IMG/VR virus record: IMGVR_UViG_3300009184_000138
Span: 1-30,628 of that record
DNA from: a virus
Length of the DNA: 30,628 nucleotides
Direction: 5' to 3' (one strand)
The notes beneath the pieces were generated by a model. That model saw only the letters and a program-made list of their open reading frames with translations. It was not told the origin of the DNA and made no database searches. The position numbers were made by a program, and so were the translations under genes. Shown here piece by piece: positions 13,686 to 22,184 of this stretch (its first letter is position 1; each line of letters starts with the position of its first letter).

Positions 13686-15041
13686 TTAGTAAGCCTTGGT
13701 TTTGCTATTGACGTAGGTTTCTGTATTGGCAATCTCTGTGGCGGTCAGGGTTTTGCCGACTATGATGGTTTGGAATTCTAGACCGTTAAAAGGTGAGGAT
13801 GCACCTGCTCGCCTACCAAAATACATTGCGTAATTGCCGTAATTTCCCGTACCTTGTGTTGAAGTACTTGATAAAACAGATGTGTTATTTAAATATAAAT
13901 TTAATGACGGCGCAGATATATTGGCAAGTATTTGTGCTGTTTGAGTTGTAGGCGCAGCAAATGAAGACGCAGACGCGCCCGAAACAAATGTTGTTCCTCC
14001 GCTTCCTGCGCCAAAATTAGCCGCAGCAGAATTTGGTGCGCTTAAATAAAACGCGCCGCTATTTGACGTAGAGTTAACGCTTAATTCTATTGCGTATCCC
14101 GCCGCCGCGTCACTTAACTTTCTCAAACCACTAAACACGCTCATCTGCGCCGTAGCAGTAAAGTTAATGCTTACAGTCGAGAGTGATTGATCTAAGCCGT
14201 TGTACTTAATGTACTGAGGAAACCCTACGGTGTCGTAGACGGATGAGGTGTCTACACGCTGATAGGTGGGGATTAAGCCTGTGGCTTGGTTGGCGGGGCG
14301 AACGTCTGCGCCCCAAGCGTAGATTCCATAACCTACTGTTCCTACATAAATTACAGAACTACCGTTGCCTAATGCAGGGTTAATAACAAATTGCCACGCA
14401 GCAGCAGTTGTTGTGCGTGTAACAGAACATTGATACCAACCGTTGCCTACATATGTTGATGTAGCCGTGCAACCAGTACCAACAGTACCAACACCTCCAC
14501 TACCATCAGCGGCAAGATTAAACCAAGTTGAATTAATTGAACCTGTTGAAAGATAAACAGACGCCCATGTGCGTTCAGCAGCTTTTAGATAGACACTAAA
14601 GGTATGCTGCGCCGCTACAACAGTCTGAATTTGAACCAAATAGTGTTCAAGACTTACAGTACTATTTTCTGCTAATTTATCAGCGGTATTGCCGCCCAAT
14701 GGGTCGGTTGTTGCGTTGGCGGTAATAGTTAAATTGGGTTTAATCCACGCCGCATTATCAAACTGCTCAGTCTTAGTCAGCAAGTTATACCGCGCCGACA
14801 GGGTTGGGCGATTGGCGGAGGTGGCTTGAGTACGATGGTTATTGTTGCCTGACAGGTCAAGTTGTTTGCCGACAGGCGATTCAAGCACCGCTGCAACTGT
14901 ACCCGCCGAATCTTGGTACATCGAACTAGTCAGGCTATCGTCATACCAAACACCTTGGCTACCGTCAGCAAAGAGCGACAGGGGGCTGAAGGCTACGCCA
15001 CCGGCACTTCTATTATTGTGTCTGCTTAATCCACGGCGCAT
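13686..15041 (-). CDS. tail fibre/adhesin with carbohydrate-binding-type beta domains
   Basis: The 451-residue product opens with a basic RRGLSRHNNR segment. It then has the pattern LFADGSQGVWYDDSL (23-37) and LDLSGNNNH (61-69), common at the start of phage adhesins with concanavalin/LamG-like folds. NLLTKTEQFDNAAWIKPN (86-103) and FSVYLKAAERTWASVYL define a carbohydrate-binding-module-like domain up to about residue 265. A second LamG-like beta sandwich (about 270-445) ends with IIVGKTLTATEIANTETYVN, typical of that fold. It probably binds a host surface glycan. It shares the tail region with a pectate-lyase-type fibre upstream, so the virion may carry two adhesins. Confidence 0.75.
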   Translation of the reverse strand: MRRGLSRHNNRSAGGVAFSPLSLFADGSQGVWYDDSLTSSMYQDSAGTVAAVLESPVGKQLDLSGNNNHRTQATSANRPTLSARYNLLTKTEQFDNAAWIKPNLTITANATTDPLGGNTADKLAENSTVSLEHYLVQIQTVVAAQHTFSVYLKAAERTWASVYLSTGSINSTWFNLAADGSGGVGTVGTGCTATSTYVGNGWYQCSVTRTTTAAAWQFVINPALGNGSSVIYVGTVGYGIYAWGADVRPANQATGLIPTYQRVDTSSVYDTVGFPQYIKYNGLDQSLSTVSINFTATAQMSVFSGLRKLSDAAAGYAIELSVNSTSNSGAFYLSAPNSAAANFGAGSGGTTFVSGASASSFAAPTTQTAQILANISAPSLNLYLNNTSVLSSTSTQGTGNYGNYAMYFGRRAGASSPFNGLEFQTIIVGKTLTATEIANTETYVNSKTKAY

Positions 15042-15043
15042 GA

Positions 15044-15370
15044 CTAAATCCCATCACCTGGCGTAATGTACACAGTCGAGTTTGCTGATGCCGTGCCTGT
15101 GAAGTAAGCACCAGGTACAAACGAAAACACTTGTGTAGTGCTCGGCAACAATGGGATAGCCGCACCGGAGCTAGTGACGTTTGCAGAATTAGTTGTTGCG
15201 TTAGCAGCTGCAACACCAACGCCGAGAAACACCGTCTGGGTGCTTGGATTCTGCACAAGGTATTGATTAGCCGAGCCAGTTGTTGATGTCGCTTGTACAG
15301 GCGTAGGCGCAGTTGAAGCCGCAATAAACGTTACCGTGTTGCCCATTGGGGTAAAAGCCATGATGCCCAT
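15044..15370 (-). CDS. small beta-rich structural protein, paralogue of 4537-4887
   Basis: The 108-residue product is almost entirely small and beta-prone residues (Ala, Thr, Val, Ser) and ends YITPGDGI, close to the YFTPGEGL end of the protein at 4537-4887. AAGGA precedes the ATG by six bases; a second ATG is three codons downstream. It lies between the two fibre genes and three bases from the second. A fibre-associated or capsid-decorating role is likely from composition and position, not proven. Confidence 0.65.
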   Translation of the reverse strand: MGIMAFTPMGNTVTFIAASTAPTPVQATSTTGSANQYLVQNPSTQTVFLGVGVAAANATTNSANVTSSGAAIPLLPSTTQVFSFVPGAYFTGTASANSTVYITPGDGI

Positions 15371-15389
15371 AATTTTTCCTTAATTAAAT

Positions 15390-15455
15390 TTACAAATTTT
15401 TCATCAACATTGAAATATTAACCGCACCGGCAAACGCTGAGATATTGATGGACAT
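15390..15455 (-). CDS. possible 21-residue hydrophobic peptide
   Basis: A 66-base frame starts with ATG at 15455 and stops with TAA at 15390-15392. AAGGA precedes it by seven bases. The product (MSINISAFAGAV and then NISMLMKNL) is hydrophobic with a single lysine. It fills the 112-base gap between two small genes. The ribosome site and fit make translation plausible, but the frame is too short to judge by coding statistics. Confidence 0.35.
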   Translation of the reverse strand: MSINISAFAGAVNISMLMKNL

Positions 15456-15482
15456 TAGACTATCCTTGTGTAGAAATCATAG

Positions 15483-15668
15483 TTAATCACCCAAGAACTC
15501 GTCTTTAGGTTTAGTCTGACCTGTTGGGTCATCACCTTTAGCCGCATCAAAATGACGTTGGATTTCTTGATTAATGTGCATGACCAATGGCGCTGCACGT
15601 TTAAAGGGAATCTCGCCTAACGCTTCGTTAAGCACTTGTAACTGTTGTTCGTTAAATTCAAGTTTCAT
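15483..15668 (-). CDS. small helical protein of unknown function
   Basis: A 61-residue protein starting MKLEFNEQQLQVLNEALGEI, followed by PFKRAAPLVMHINQEIQRHF and a polar tail. This is a common form of small phage protein with an N-terminal strand and two helices. The ATG at 15668 overlaps the end of the upstream fibre gene; a TTG three codons earlier (15677) is an alternative. It may be a fibre chaperone by position. Family not known to me. Confidence 0.6.
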   Translation of the reverse strand: MKLEFNEQQLQVLNEALGEIPFKRAAPLVMHINQEIQRHFDAAKGDDPTGQTKPKDEFLGD

Positions 15669-15669
15669 T

Positions 15670-17058
15670 TTATGCAATCCAACATGGAATATAGTGAGTT
15701 GTTCCGCTAATAACTATTGTTAACCATTTTGCGGGTGCTTGACCGCTAGTTGCACCGGGCTTATTTGTGGCTGAAAATAATGCCGTTGATGATCCTGTAA
15801 CAGCTTGACTTGAACCTTCAAAACGTAAAATTCCAGTGTTTTTTATTGTTAGCCCATTAGCATTATTTAAAACAGCAGTATCAGAACGTACAGTTAACGA
15901 TTGAACTCCACCTACAAATAATTGTATTCCTGTGTCTGTTCCGACAGCGTACTGAATATAGTCATTGCTGTAATTATTTGTTACCCAAGCAATACCGCTA
16001 CCGCCCGTGGGCGTAGCTGTATTATTTAAATAAATGCGTTGATTAGCTTTTAAACTAATAGCAGATTGATTTGCGCCAAAATCAACCGGAACCAAATCAA
16101 GTCCATTTTTCCATAAACCACTAGCTAAATATATAGAATCAGCAGGGACAGAACCGGTACTTTGCGCTGTGTAACCCGCCCAAAATACATTTTTTGCACC
16201 AGTGTTATTTGTTCTACTTAAATTATTTACAATACCTACACAAGCAACATCATAGCCATCATCTTGTAAATTTACTTCGTATGGATTTAAATATACTCCA
16301 TTAGCACCAGCGTCCATTTGCCCCGCAAAAAGACCCGCCGCAGGGTTTGCTAAAAAGCTAGTTGATCCCGCTTTAGTACCTGTTACAAGTCCTGATCCAA
16401 AGTAACATACTGTATCGCCTTGACCAGAATTTGTTACTTTTGTAGTAAAAGCATTGGTTAATGTTCTTCCATCATTAAGGGATGTAGATTGATTCCAGCC
16501 AGAAGTATTAAAAAGTTGTGTGTAAAAAGCAGAGGTTTCATAGGATATGTAATATCCTGATGCAGGTTGAGTTAAAGTTGTAGCACCTTGAATTACATGA
16601 CTTACAGGAAATTGAATTCTTGATATATCACCATTAAACGCAGTTAAAACACTACTTTGGTTTCCTGTTGATGTTGGGGGACTAGAAACAATAGAAAAGT
16701 ACGGAGCTGATTTATTTCCGTCTGCTGTTTTAATTTGCCCAGAACCAATCTGTTTACCAGATAAAAAAGTAAAATTTGCGGTTGTAGTTGAGTAAATTCC
16801 AGATGGGGCATAAACAGGAATGTTTAATTCCGCATTTTGAATAGCAGCCGTGTCATCCGCAACGCCATCACCCACAGCACCAAAGTCTTTAACCGAAACA
16901 GACTCTTGCAGTTTATTCTGTACCGTGCGTGTGACTGCGCCTGTGCCGCCTTGGTTGTAGTTTATATTTGAAGAAGTTCCTAGAGCTGCAAAATTGGCAT
17001 CCAATTGCGATAAAGGAATTGGAGAAGACGCAGTGGCAAAAGTATATGGTACGGTCAT
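15670..17058 (-). CDS. tail fibre/spike with pectate-lyase-type N-terminal motif
   Basis: The 462-residue product begins with a virion-anchor-like segment containing SSPIPLSQLDANFAAL (11-26). It then has NYNQGGTGAVTRTVQNKL (33-50) and the signature VSVKDFGAVGDGVADDTAAI (54-73), the hallmark of pectate-lyase-superfamily beta-helix tailspikes. The downstream part is Asn/Thr/Gly-rich and beta-prone, without an obvious catalytic motif, and ends in a compact domain (about 405-462). It probably makes up the trimeric fibre or spike that binds or degrades host surface glycans. It follows the tail protein gene with one base between them. Confidence 0.8.
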   Translation of the reverse strand: MTVPYTFATASSPIPLSQLDANFAALGTSSNINYNQGGTGAVTRTVQNKLQESVSVKDFGAVGDGVADDTAAIQNAELNIPVYAPSGIYSTTTANFTFLSGKQIGSGQIKTADGNKSAPYFSIVSSPPTSTGNQSSVLTAFNGDISRIQFPVSHVIQGATTLTQPASGYYISYETSAFYTQLFNTSGWNQSTSLNDGRTLTNAFTTKVTNSGQGDTVCYFGSGLVTGTKAGSTSFLANPAAGLFAGQMDAGANGVYLNPYEVNLQDDGYDVACVGIVNNLSRTNNTGAKNVFWAGYTAQSTGSVPADSIYLASGLWKNGLDLVPVDFGANQSAISLKANQRIYLNNTATPTGGSGIAWVTNNYSNDYIQYAVGTDTGIQLFVGGVQSLTVRSDTAVLNNANGLTIKNTGILRFEGSSQAVTGSSTALFSATNKPGATSGQAPAKWLTIVISGTTHYIPCWIA

Positions 17059-17059
17059 A

Positions 17060-19051
17060 TTAAAACCTTGTTCTCAATTCATGTTCAAATTCAAATGTGT
17101 TGTACGAAAAACCAGGTGCTTCTGACGTTACGGTTAATCCTAAATATTTGCCCCATTGTTGAGCATCTGATTTGTACAAATAATAACCTTGTGTGTATAC
17201 CCAAGGAATATTTACAAAACTATTGTTTGCCCAAGGAATAATTTGCAAATTGTTATTTACCCACGTTGCTTGGTCAATTAACACATAAGGTGGGCTTGAT
17301 CCGTATTCAGAATCAACAGTTGCAATAATTTCATTACCAACAGCACCCGTTGCTTCAATGCCAAATTTTAATGCTTGCTTAGTACGAATTGGGTCAGCCA
17401 TTGACAACAAAGCCGTTTGCACTCTTGACGTAATAGTGGCTGAAGCGTTGCCATACAATTGATATAAGCTAGTACCTGAAGTGCCAAATAGCGTGACTAA
17501 GCCACCAACTGGCACAGACGTTACAAAATTTAACGCATCACCTTGAGAAGTTAAAAACCATTTTTTATCAAAAAACACTGCTTGAATATACCGATACGAT
17601 TCTGTAAATATTGCATCGTAATATCGAAAATTAAACGCCGCACAAAGAATATTATTTAACAATACCTGACCGGCATAAATTGGATAACTAAAATCAATGT
17701 TTGGAAACATTCCGTCTAGGCCGTCTGACAATTTAGATGTTGTTGAACCAACCAACGCATAAATCCCGTAGTCGTTTAAAAACAACACAGACCGAAAATA
17801 AGGAAAAATAGCGTAAGGGCGTTTGCTGCCTACTGAAGCAGAGACGTTGGTGTTTGTAAAAATGGTGATGCCGTTGGTGTCCACCCGAACGTCAGAAAAC
17901 ACGTTGATTGAGTCATCACCAAAAATGTACAAAAAGTTATTCGCGGCAAGAATCTGTTGAATGTTGCCATGCAATGTTGAGTCTGTTAGAACAAAAGAGC
18001 CAGCTGACACACTTGTGAAGTCTGAGTAGCTTCCAGCCGCAGAATAATAAATAGTCCTACCGGCAGCAATAAAAACGCGACCGCTAAAAGAAGCAATCCC
18101 GCAATTAAGGTCGCTGTTAACAATCCCTTTAAGAACAGCACCTGAACCTCCTCCACCGCTCACTGTGACAACCAAGTTGGCAGCATTGGTGTAGCCCGAC
18201 CCTGGGTTGGTCATCACAACTGTAAATACTGCGCCACCTTTTAATACTGCCGTGCCAGCAGCACTTGACCCACCACCGCCACTAAAACTAACAACGGTGT
18301 TTGCAGAATTTGTATATCCAGTGCCGCCAGAGATGACAACTGCGGAAGCTGTCCCATACTTAAAAGTAACAACTCCTGCAATAGCAGTTGCGTTTGCGCC
18401 ACCACCACCAGAGATAGTCACGGATGGGGGCGGTGTCGAATATCCTGTTCCTGCGTTTTGCAAAGAAACTAAGACAACAGTGTTTGCTAAAACTGAAGCT
18501 GTAGCGTTAGCTTGAACGCCATTAGCGTCCGTAGGAGCACCGATCACCACGGTAGGGTTACCTGTGTAGCCAGTGCCGCCGTTGGTGACTGCAATGATGC
18601 CTACAGAGCCTACAGATACAACGTTGTTTCCATCCCAAGTGTAGTAACCCTTGAGCGGATCAAGAATTAGCATCCGTTCATTTTTCCACTGGCTTGTCTT
18701 AATGTCAGCATTAGAAAATGTACCAGTGACTGCTACGTTGCCTTTAGCTTTAGTGGTTAAGTTGTAATACTCGGCACGACCATCTGCTTGAAACGCAATA
18801 ACAAAATCTGTAACGTCAATGTTGCAAGACGTTAAGTGAGTGACTGTATTTGCCCAAACAATTGCATTTCCTGCGCCATTTTTAGAAGTGATGGCATTAG
18901 GAATAATTTTTAAATTTCCATTTCCAATTGGTTGTGCGTTTTCAACCCAAGAAAACTCTTCTTCTTCAATCGCTGTACGGTTAGCCTTAGTGTTAAGCCC
19001 TCTAAATTGCTTAACAACTTTGTAACTTTTTTTCTGCTCTGCCGCGGCCAT
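17060..19051 (-). CDS. tail/stabilisation protein (P22 gp10-like) with Gly-rich repeat insertion
   Basis: The 663-residue product starts with KVVKQFRGLNTKANRTAI (11-28) and ENAQPIGNGNLKIIP (37-51), the usual N-terminus of podovirus tail and DNA-stabilisation proteins. The later portion, with RVFIAAGRTIYYSA (325-338), ILAANNFLYIFGDDSINVF and YPIYAGQVLLNNI, looks like a beta-propeller-type body. Between residues about 150 and 308 there is an insertion of four repeats centred on GTGYT-like turns. In P22 the equivalent protein seals the portal and links to the needle or tail. Its position just after the head-tail adaptor supports this. The exact family is recalled, not searched. Confidence 0.7.
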   Translation of the reverse strand: MAAAEQKKSYKVVKQFRGLNTKANRTAIEEEEFSWVENAQPIGNGNLKIIPNAITSKNGAGNAIVWANTVTHLTSCNIDVTDFVIAFQADGRAEYYNLTTKAKGNVAVTGTFSNADIKTSQWKNERMLILDPLKGYYTWDGNNVVSVGSVGIIAVTNGGTGYTGNPTVVIGAPTDANGVQANATASVLANTVVLVSLQNAGTGYSTPPPSVTISGGGGANATAIAGVVTFKYGTASAVVISGGTGYTNSANTVVSFSGGGGSSAAGTAVLKGGAVFTVVMTNPGSGYTNAANLVVTVSGGGGSGAVLKGIVNSDLNCGIASFSGRVFIAAGRTIYYSAAGSYSDFTSVSAGSFVLTDSTLHGNIQQILAANNFLYIFGDDSINVFSDVRVDTNGITIFTNTNVSASVGSKRPYAIFPYFRSVLFLNDYGIYALVGSTTSKLSDGLDGMFPNIDFSYPIYAGQVLLNNILCAAFNFRYYDAIFTESYRYIQAVFFDKKWFLTSQGDALNFVTSVPVGGLVTLFGTSGTSLYQLYGNASATITSRVQTALLSMADPIRTKQALKFGIEATGAVGNEIIATVDSEYGSSPPYVLIDQATWVNNNLQIIPWANNSFVNIPWVYTQGYYLYKSDAQQWGKYLGLTVTSEAPGFSYNTFEFEHELRTRF
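18124..18604 (-). repeat. four 41-43-codon Gly-rich repeats (GTGYT type) in the tail protein
   Basis: Repeat turns GGTGYT (158-163), AGTGYS (200-205), GGTGYT (242-247) and PGSGYT (283-288) are spaced 41 to 42 residues apart. Each is followed by a strand and, in three repeats, a GGGG-type turn. The block is in frame and absent from the minimal tail-protein pattern. Confidence 0.75.
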
Positions 19052-19053
19052 GA

Positions 19054-19923
19054 TTAATACGGGCTGCTGTAAGGAGACGGAATCCTGCGAGTAAACACAG
19101 AATTCAAGATACTTGTGGCTTGCTTGATATATTCTTGTTTATAAATCTCGGCTTCGCCAAAAGACTGTTCGTAATACTTAGCCAAGTAGGCTGCATAAAA
19201 CTTTGGTGCGCTTGTGTACGGGTCTTGAATTGAGTCTGCAACTGTTGGCGCGGCCAATACAAGATCGGTCGGCAAAACCACTGTGTCAATCTCAAGTTGA
19301 TAGACTTGATCTGGGATTGGCCCAATATAAATTGTGTTTTGCCCATAGATTGAAAACGCAGCAGGACGGCCAATTGAATTCTGCCAAAACCGCAACCTGG
19401 CGTTAAAGTCACTCCACGACAAGTAATCTAACGGCACTCGCGAGTTACCCCAGTACAAGTTGACATTTAAAATATCAAGCGTGTTTGCACCTTGCGGCAA
19501 CGTTGAATAAGGAATCTTTTCAACGTCACCTACATACGTTAATCCACAAGTCCCATCTGTAAATTGGGTGCTCGGTGGATAGTTTGTGTTGCCAGAAGGA
19601 TAGGCCGGTGCTGTTGACCCGCTTGTGCCGGCAGTTGTGACTTGATAAATAAAAATATTGCTAAACACAAACTGGCCTAGCGTGTAGACAGTGTTTGCAG
19701 TCCAAACTAAAGGGTTTGTTGCGGTCACGCCGTTAAGTGGATTGGCCACTGGTGCGGGAGATTGGATAACTTGGATAATGCGCAGACAGCCCGTATCTCT
19801 GACCGTGCGTTGACGGGCAGAATTGATGTAGTCTGTTAGCTGCTGATCCGTGTAAAAATTTGCATTGGCATCATGCAGCAAACGTCTAACTTCGGTGATG
19901 TATCCCGATAAGTTTTGCGACAT
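19054..19923 (-). CDS. head-tail adaptor protein with carbohydrate-binding-like insertion
   Basis: The 289-residue product starts with a helical N-terminus (YITEVRRLLHDANANFYTDQQL, about 8-29; DYINSARQRTVRDT, 31-44) typical of phage head-tail adaptors (gp4/gp11-like, SU10 type). The C-terminal half is also helical and carries an APKFYAAYLAKYYEQSF segment. Between residues about 74 and 132 an inserted beta module has W-x-Ant-x-Y-t-x-G and GTSGSTAP patterns like small chitin- or cellulose-binding modules. The protein would bind the portal ring and dock the tail. The preceding ribosome site is GGAAAG. It sits directly upstream of the tail protein gene, the expected place. Confidence 0.7.
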   Translation of the reverse strand: MSQNLSGYITEVRRLLHDANANFYTDQQLTDYINSARQRTVRDTGCLRIIQVIQSPAPVANPLNGVTATNPLVWTANTVYTLGQFVFSNIFIYQVTTAGTSGSTAPAYPSGNTNYPPSTQFTDGTCGLTYVGDVEKIPYSTLPQGANTLDILNVNLYWGNSRVPLDYLSWSDFNARLRFWQNSIGRPAAFSIYGQNTIYIGPIPDQVYQLEIDTVVLPTDLVLAAPTVADSIQDPYTSAPKFYAAYLAKYYEQSFGEAEIYKQEYIKQATSILNSVFTRRIPSPYSSPY

Positions 19924-19939
19924 TTACTTTCCATAATCT

Positions 19940-20275
19940 TTAAGCTACTGACAGGACTTTTCCCCCGCGAGGCTTTACAACCTCTAGGGGTACTCGTTCC
20001 ACGATCGGGGATAAGGAATCGTTCTTTTTAGGTGGTTGGTCGGAAAACTTCCATTTGGACATCCGGTCAATGCCTTCATCCAAATCATTAGCAGTTTTAA
20101 TCCAACCAAGCCGCGCCAAATACGGTTCTTTGTTTGCATCTCCATAACCAAAAACGTGTTTGGCAACTTCAATCGGCACTTCTACCGTTTCGCCTTTGCC
20201 AAAAGTATAGAATTGACCGGCATAACCGTCTTTCAATACTTTGTCAGAATGATTGGTTACAAAAATGTTAATCAT
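19940..20275 (-). CDS. small head/neck-region protein
   Basis: From ATG 20275 the product is 111 residues: MINIFVTNHSDKVLKDGYAG at the start, then beta-rich FYTFGKGETVEVPIEVAKHVFGYG, and a Lys/Pro-rich C-terminus (PPKKNDSLSPIVERVP). The start overlaps the upstream stop (TAATG); the frame is open ten codons further without that feature. Similar proteins with a VPxEVAKHxFGxG stretch sit between coat and adaptor genes in many podovirus-like genomes, in my recollection with unknown function. A head completion role is plausible from position. Confidence 0.65.
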   Translation of the reverse strand: MINIFVTNHSDKVLKDGYAGQFYTFGKGETVEVPIEVAKHVFGYGDANKEPYLARLGWIKTANDLDEGIDRMSKWKFSDQPPKKNDSLSPIVERVPLEVVKPRGGKVLSVA

Positions 20276-20736
20276 TAGAATCCCACTACTTGTCCAAAAA
20301 CGCAAATGTCAACGGTGTTAGCGTTGCCAGAAGCGGTGTTCACATTTACAAACAACGCAGAAGATGTGTTTCCTGATACAGCGGTGTTGGCACCAAAAGC
20401 ACCAGCAATCGTTAAATCTTGAAACCTATTGACTGCGCTAACCGTAGACAACACCACGTTTGCAACAACAGCATTAGAAATATTGCCATCGCTACTTGTG
20501 GTAATTGATACGTTGGCAGATGCAATACTGCCAGTTGGATTTTGAACAGTAATGCGCCGAATAATAACGCTGCCTGAAGTTGCTGCGTTACCACTGTTAG
20601 TTAAACCACCACGCAACAGAGGCAACGTAACAACAGCATTTCCAGCAGTATTAAGTGCAGTAGCGCGAATTTGTGCAACCAAACCAAAACCAAAGCTGTC
20701 TAGGGTTAGTTGACCTACTGAATCTGGATTTGCCAT
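20275..20736 (-). CDS. beta-rich capsid decoration/structural protein
   Basis: The 153-residue product is made of Ser/Thr/Val/Ala/Asn-rich alternating strands, starting MANPDSVGQLTLDSFG, with IIRRITVQNPTGSIASANVSI in the middle. It lacks Cys before its end, lacks charged patches, and looks like a small jelly-roll or decoration protein. It is one of two such genes directly after the coat gene (with 20746-21099), where decoration proteins usually lie. No homologue is certain to me. Confidence 0.6.
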   Translation of the reverse strand: MANPDSVGQLTLDSFGFGLVAQIRATALNTAGNAVVTLPLLRGGLTNSGNAATSGSVIIRRITVQNPTGSIASANVSITTSSDGNISNAVVANVVLSTVSAVNRFQDLTIAGAFGANTAVSGNTSSALFVNVNTASGNANTVDICVFGQVVGF

Positions 20737-20745
20737 TTTGTTTCC

Positions 20746-21099
20746 TTAACTGTTGTAAGTACCGGAGGCAGCCTGACCACCATTGACAGTAGCCAAAGTC
20801 ACTGTAGTGTTAGTTGCAACAATCACGTTTGCACGGACGTTTACACCGTCAGAAATCAACACGCCGCCAGCATTGTTGGCAATAAGGGTTGACCAAGTTG
20901 ATGGAGTCGCACAAGCGGTATTGGTGTTGTAAGCCGACACCGCTTCAATTGTGACGTTTGCTGTAGGAAACAACAGATATGTTCCTGCGGGAACCAACGT
21001 AGTAGCGTTGTTTGCAGAAAGTGTAGTCAGTTGCCAATAAGCACCGGGGGTATTGGTGCTTGCACTTGCGAGGACAATCTTGTTTAGACCGAGAGCCAT
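20746..21099 (-). CDS. small beta-rich capsid-associated protein
   Basis: The 117-residue product begins MALGLNKIVLASASTNTPGAYW and consists of short beta-prone segments (TLVPAGTYLLFPTANVTIEAVSAYN). Next to the coat gene, it is a good candidate for a capsid decoration or cement protein. Its composition is similar to that of the next gene, and the two may be ancient duplicates, though I see no clear alignment. Confidence 0.6.
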   Translation of the reverse strand: MALGLNKIVLASASTNTPGAYWQLTTLSANNATTLVPAGTYLLFPTANVTIEAVSAYNTNTACATPSTWSTLIANNAGGVLISDGVNVRANVIVATNTTVTLATVNGGQAASGTYNS

Positions 21100-21111
21100 G
21101 ACTATTTCTCC

Positions 21112-22122
21112 TTAGATAGAAATTGAGTTATAGCCAGAAACACGGGTCATCGACTTGGGCTTGGTAGAAACCAATTCCGCAATCATCAACACCGCACCAA
21201 CGTAACCAATCTGCCAGTTAGGCAAAGTTGATTCAAAGCCGGTGAACACAAACGAACCTTGTTCGTGAATGTACAGGTTGAGATAATTGCTGTTGATGAA
21301 ATAAACGATACCTTCAGGGCAATAAGGATCGGGATAGATCGGCACACCGGCAACCATCAAAGCGCGGAAAGCCGCTTGTGGGCCGTTACCATCACCATCA
21401 AATGCACTGCCTGGGGTAATAACGTATTGTTCCTGACCAACGTAGTCTTGAGCCAACAATGTCCAAGTACCAAAACCGCAAACACCAAAGGTAGGCACTT
21501 CTGCGCCGTTCTTCACGGTGCCTGAAATGTACTGAAGGATGTTTTGACGGGTTGGGTTCACGTTACCGGCTGCATAAACCTTAGACTTCCACCAAGTGTA
21601 AGTCGTGCGGCTAATGTTCCCGTAGGTGGTCATATTGGTGCCGTCATCAATTGCGCCTGGCAGACCAATAAACTGTTGGGTGTTGGTGTAGTTGTTGTAC
21701 AAGGCCGTGGCCATTGCATCCATCATCACGTTAGTCGCGTCATTCATACGCGCTTCGATCAGAGGAATAATTGCGTAGTCTTGTTGAACAGCACCTTCCA
21801 TACCGAGGAATGGCACTGGAGCAATCATCAGCTTGAGGTTGAACTCAGCGTTAAATGCACCTTGCTGAACTGATGGCTGGTTAAATGAACCAGAGTAATC
21901 AGACCATTGTGCGTTAACAAACTGTGCGCCCTGAACTGGGACTGTGACTTGGCTCACACCACCTGATGCTTGCTGACTGTTTGCAATCAGAGCTGCCATA
22001 AGGGGGGTTGAGTTATAAAGCTGCACCACAAGCTTGGGGATAAATGCCCGTCTTGTGACATAGGTAAGCTCGTTGTATTGTGAGCTACCTGATGCTGGTA
22101 AAATTCCGCCGCCTATAGGCAT
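21112..22122 (-). CDS. major capsid (coat) protein
   Basis: The 336-residue product opens with a Gly-rich arm and YVTRRAFIPKLVVQLYNSTP (21-40). VTVPVQGAQFVNAQWSDYSG (about 59-78) follows, and then a helical segment DATNVMMDAMATALYNNYTN (128-147), the pattern of a phage coat with an HK97-type fold. It comes directly after the scaffold gene and before decoration-type genes. AAAGGAG lies eight bases before the ATG, a strong ribosome site fitting a highly made protein. Evidence is fold-like pattern and synteny, not a search. Confidence 0.8.
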   Translation of the reverse strand: MPIGGGILPASGSSQYNELTYVTRRAFIPKLVVQLYNSTPLMAALIANSQQASGGVSQVTVPVQGAQFVNAQWSDYSGSFNQPSVQQGAFNAEFNLKLMIAPVPFLGMEGAVQQDYAIIPLIEARMNDATNVMMDAMATALYNNYTNTQQFIGLPGAIDDGTNMTTYGNISRTTYTWWKSKVYAAGNVNPTRQNILQYISGTVKNGAEVPTFGVCGFGTWTLLAQDYVGQEQYVITPGSAFDGDGNGPQAAFRALMVAGVPIYPDPYCPEGIVYFINSNYLNLYIHEQGSFVFTGFESTLPNWQIGYVGAVLMIAELVSTKPKSMTRVSGYNSISI

Positions 22123-22143
22123 AGCAGGCTCCTTTGATTGTTA

Positions 22144-22156
22144 CGGCAAAACGCCG
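22144..22156. other. small hairpin between scaffold and coat genes
   Basis: CGGC and GCCG are separated by AAAAC, giving a 4-bp stem just upstream of the coat ribosome site on the - strand transcript. No U tract follows, so it is not a terminator; it might protect or process the coat message. Confidence 0.25.
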
Positions 22157-22184
22157 AATAAAAATTTATCCCCAACATTAAACA

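Noticed and set aside
15670-19051. Diversity-generating retroelement acting on fibre genes
   Set aside because: There is no reverse transcriptase and no template/variable repeat pair in the window.
22144-22156. Intrinsic terminator before the coat gene
   Set aside because: The stem is only four pairs and no U run follows in either direction.
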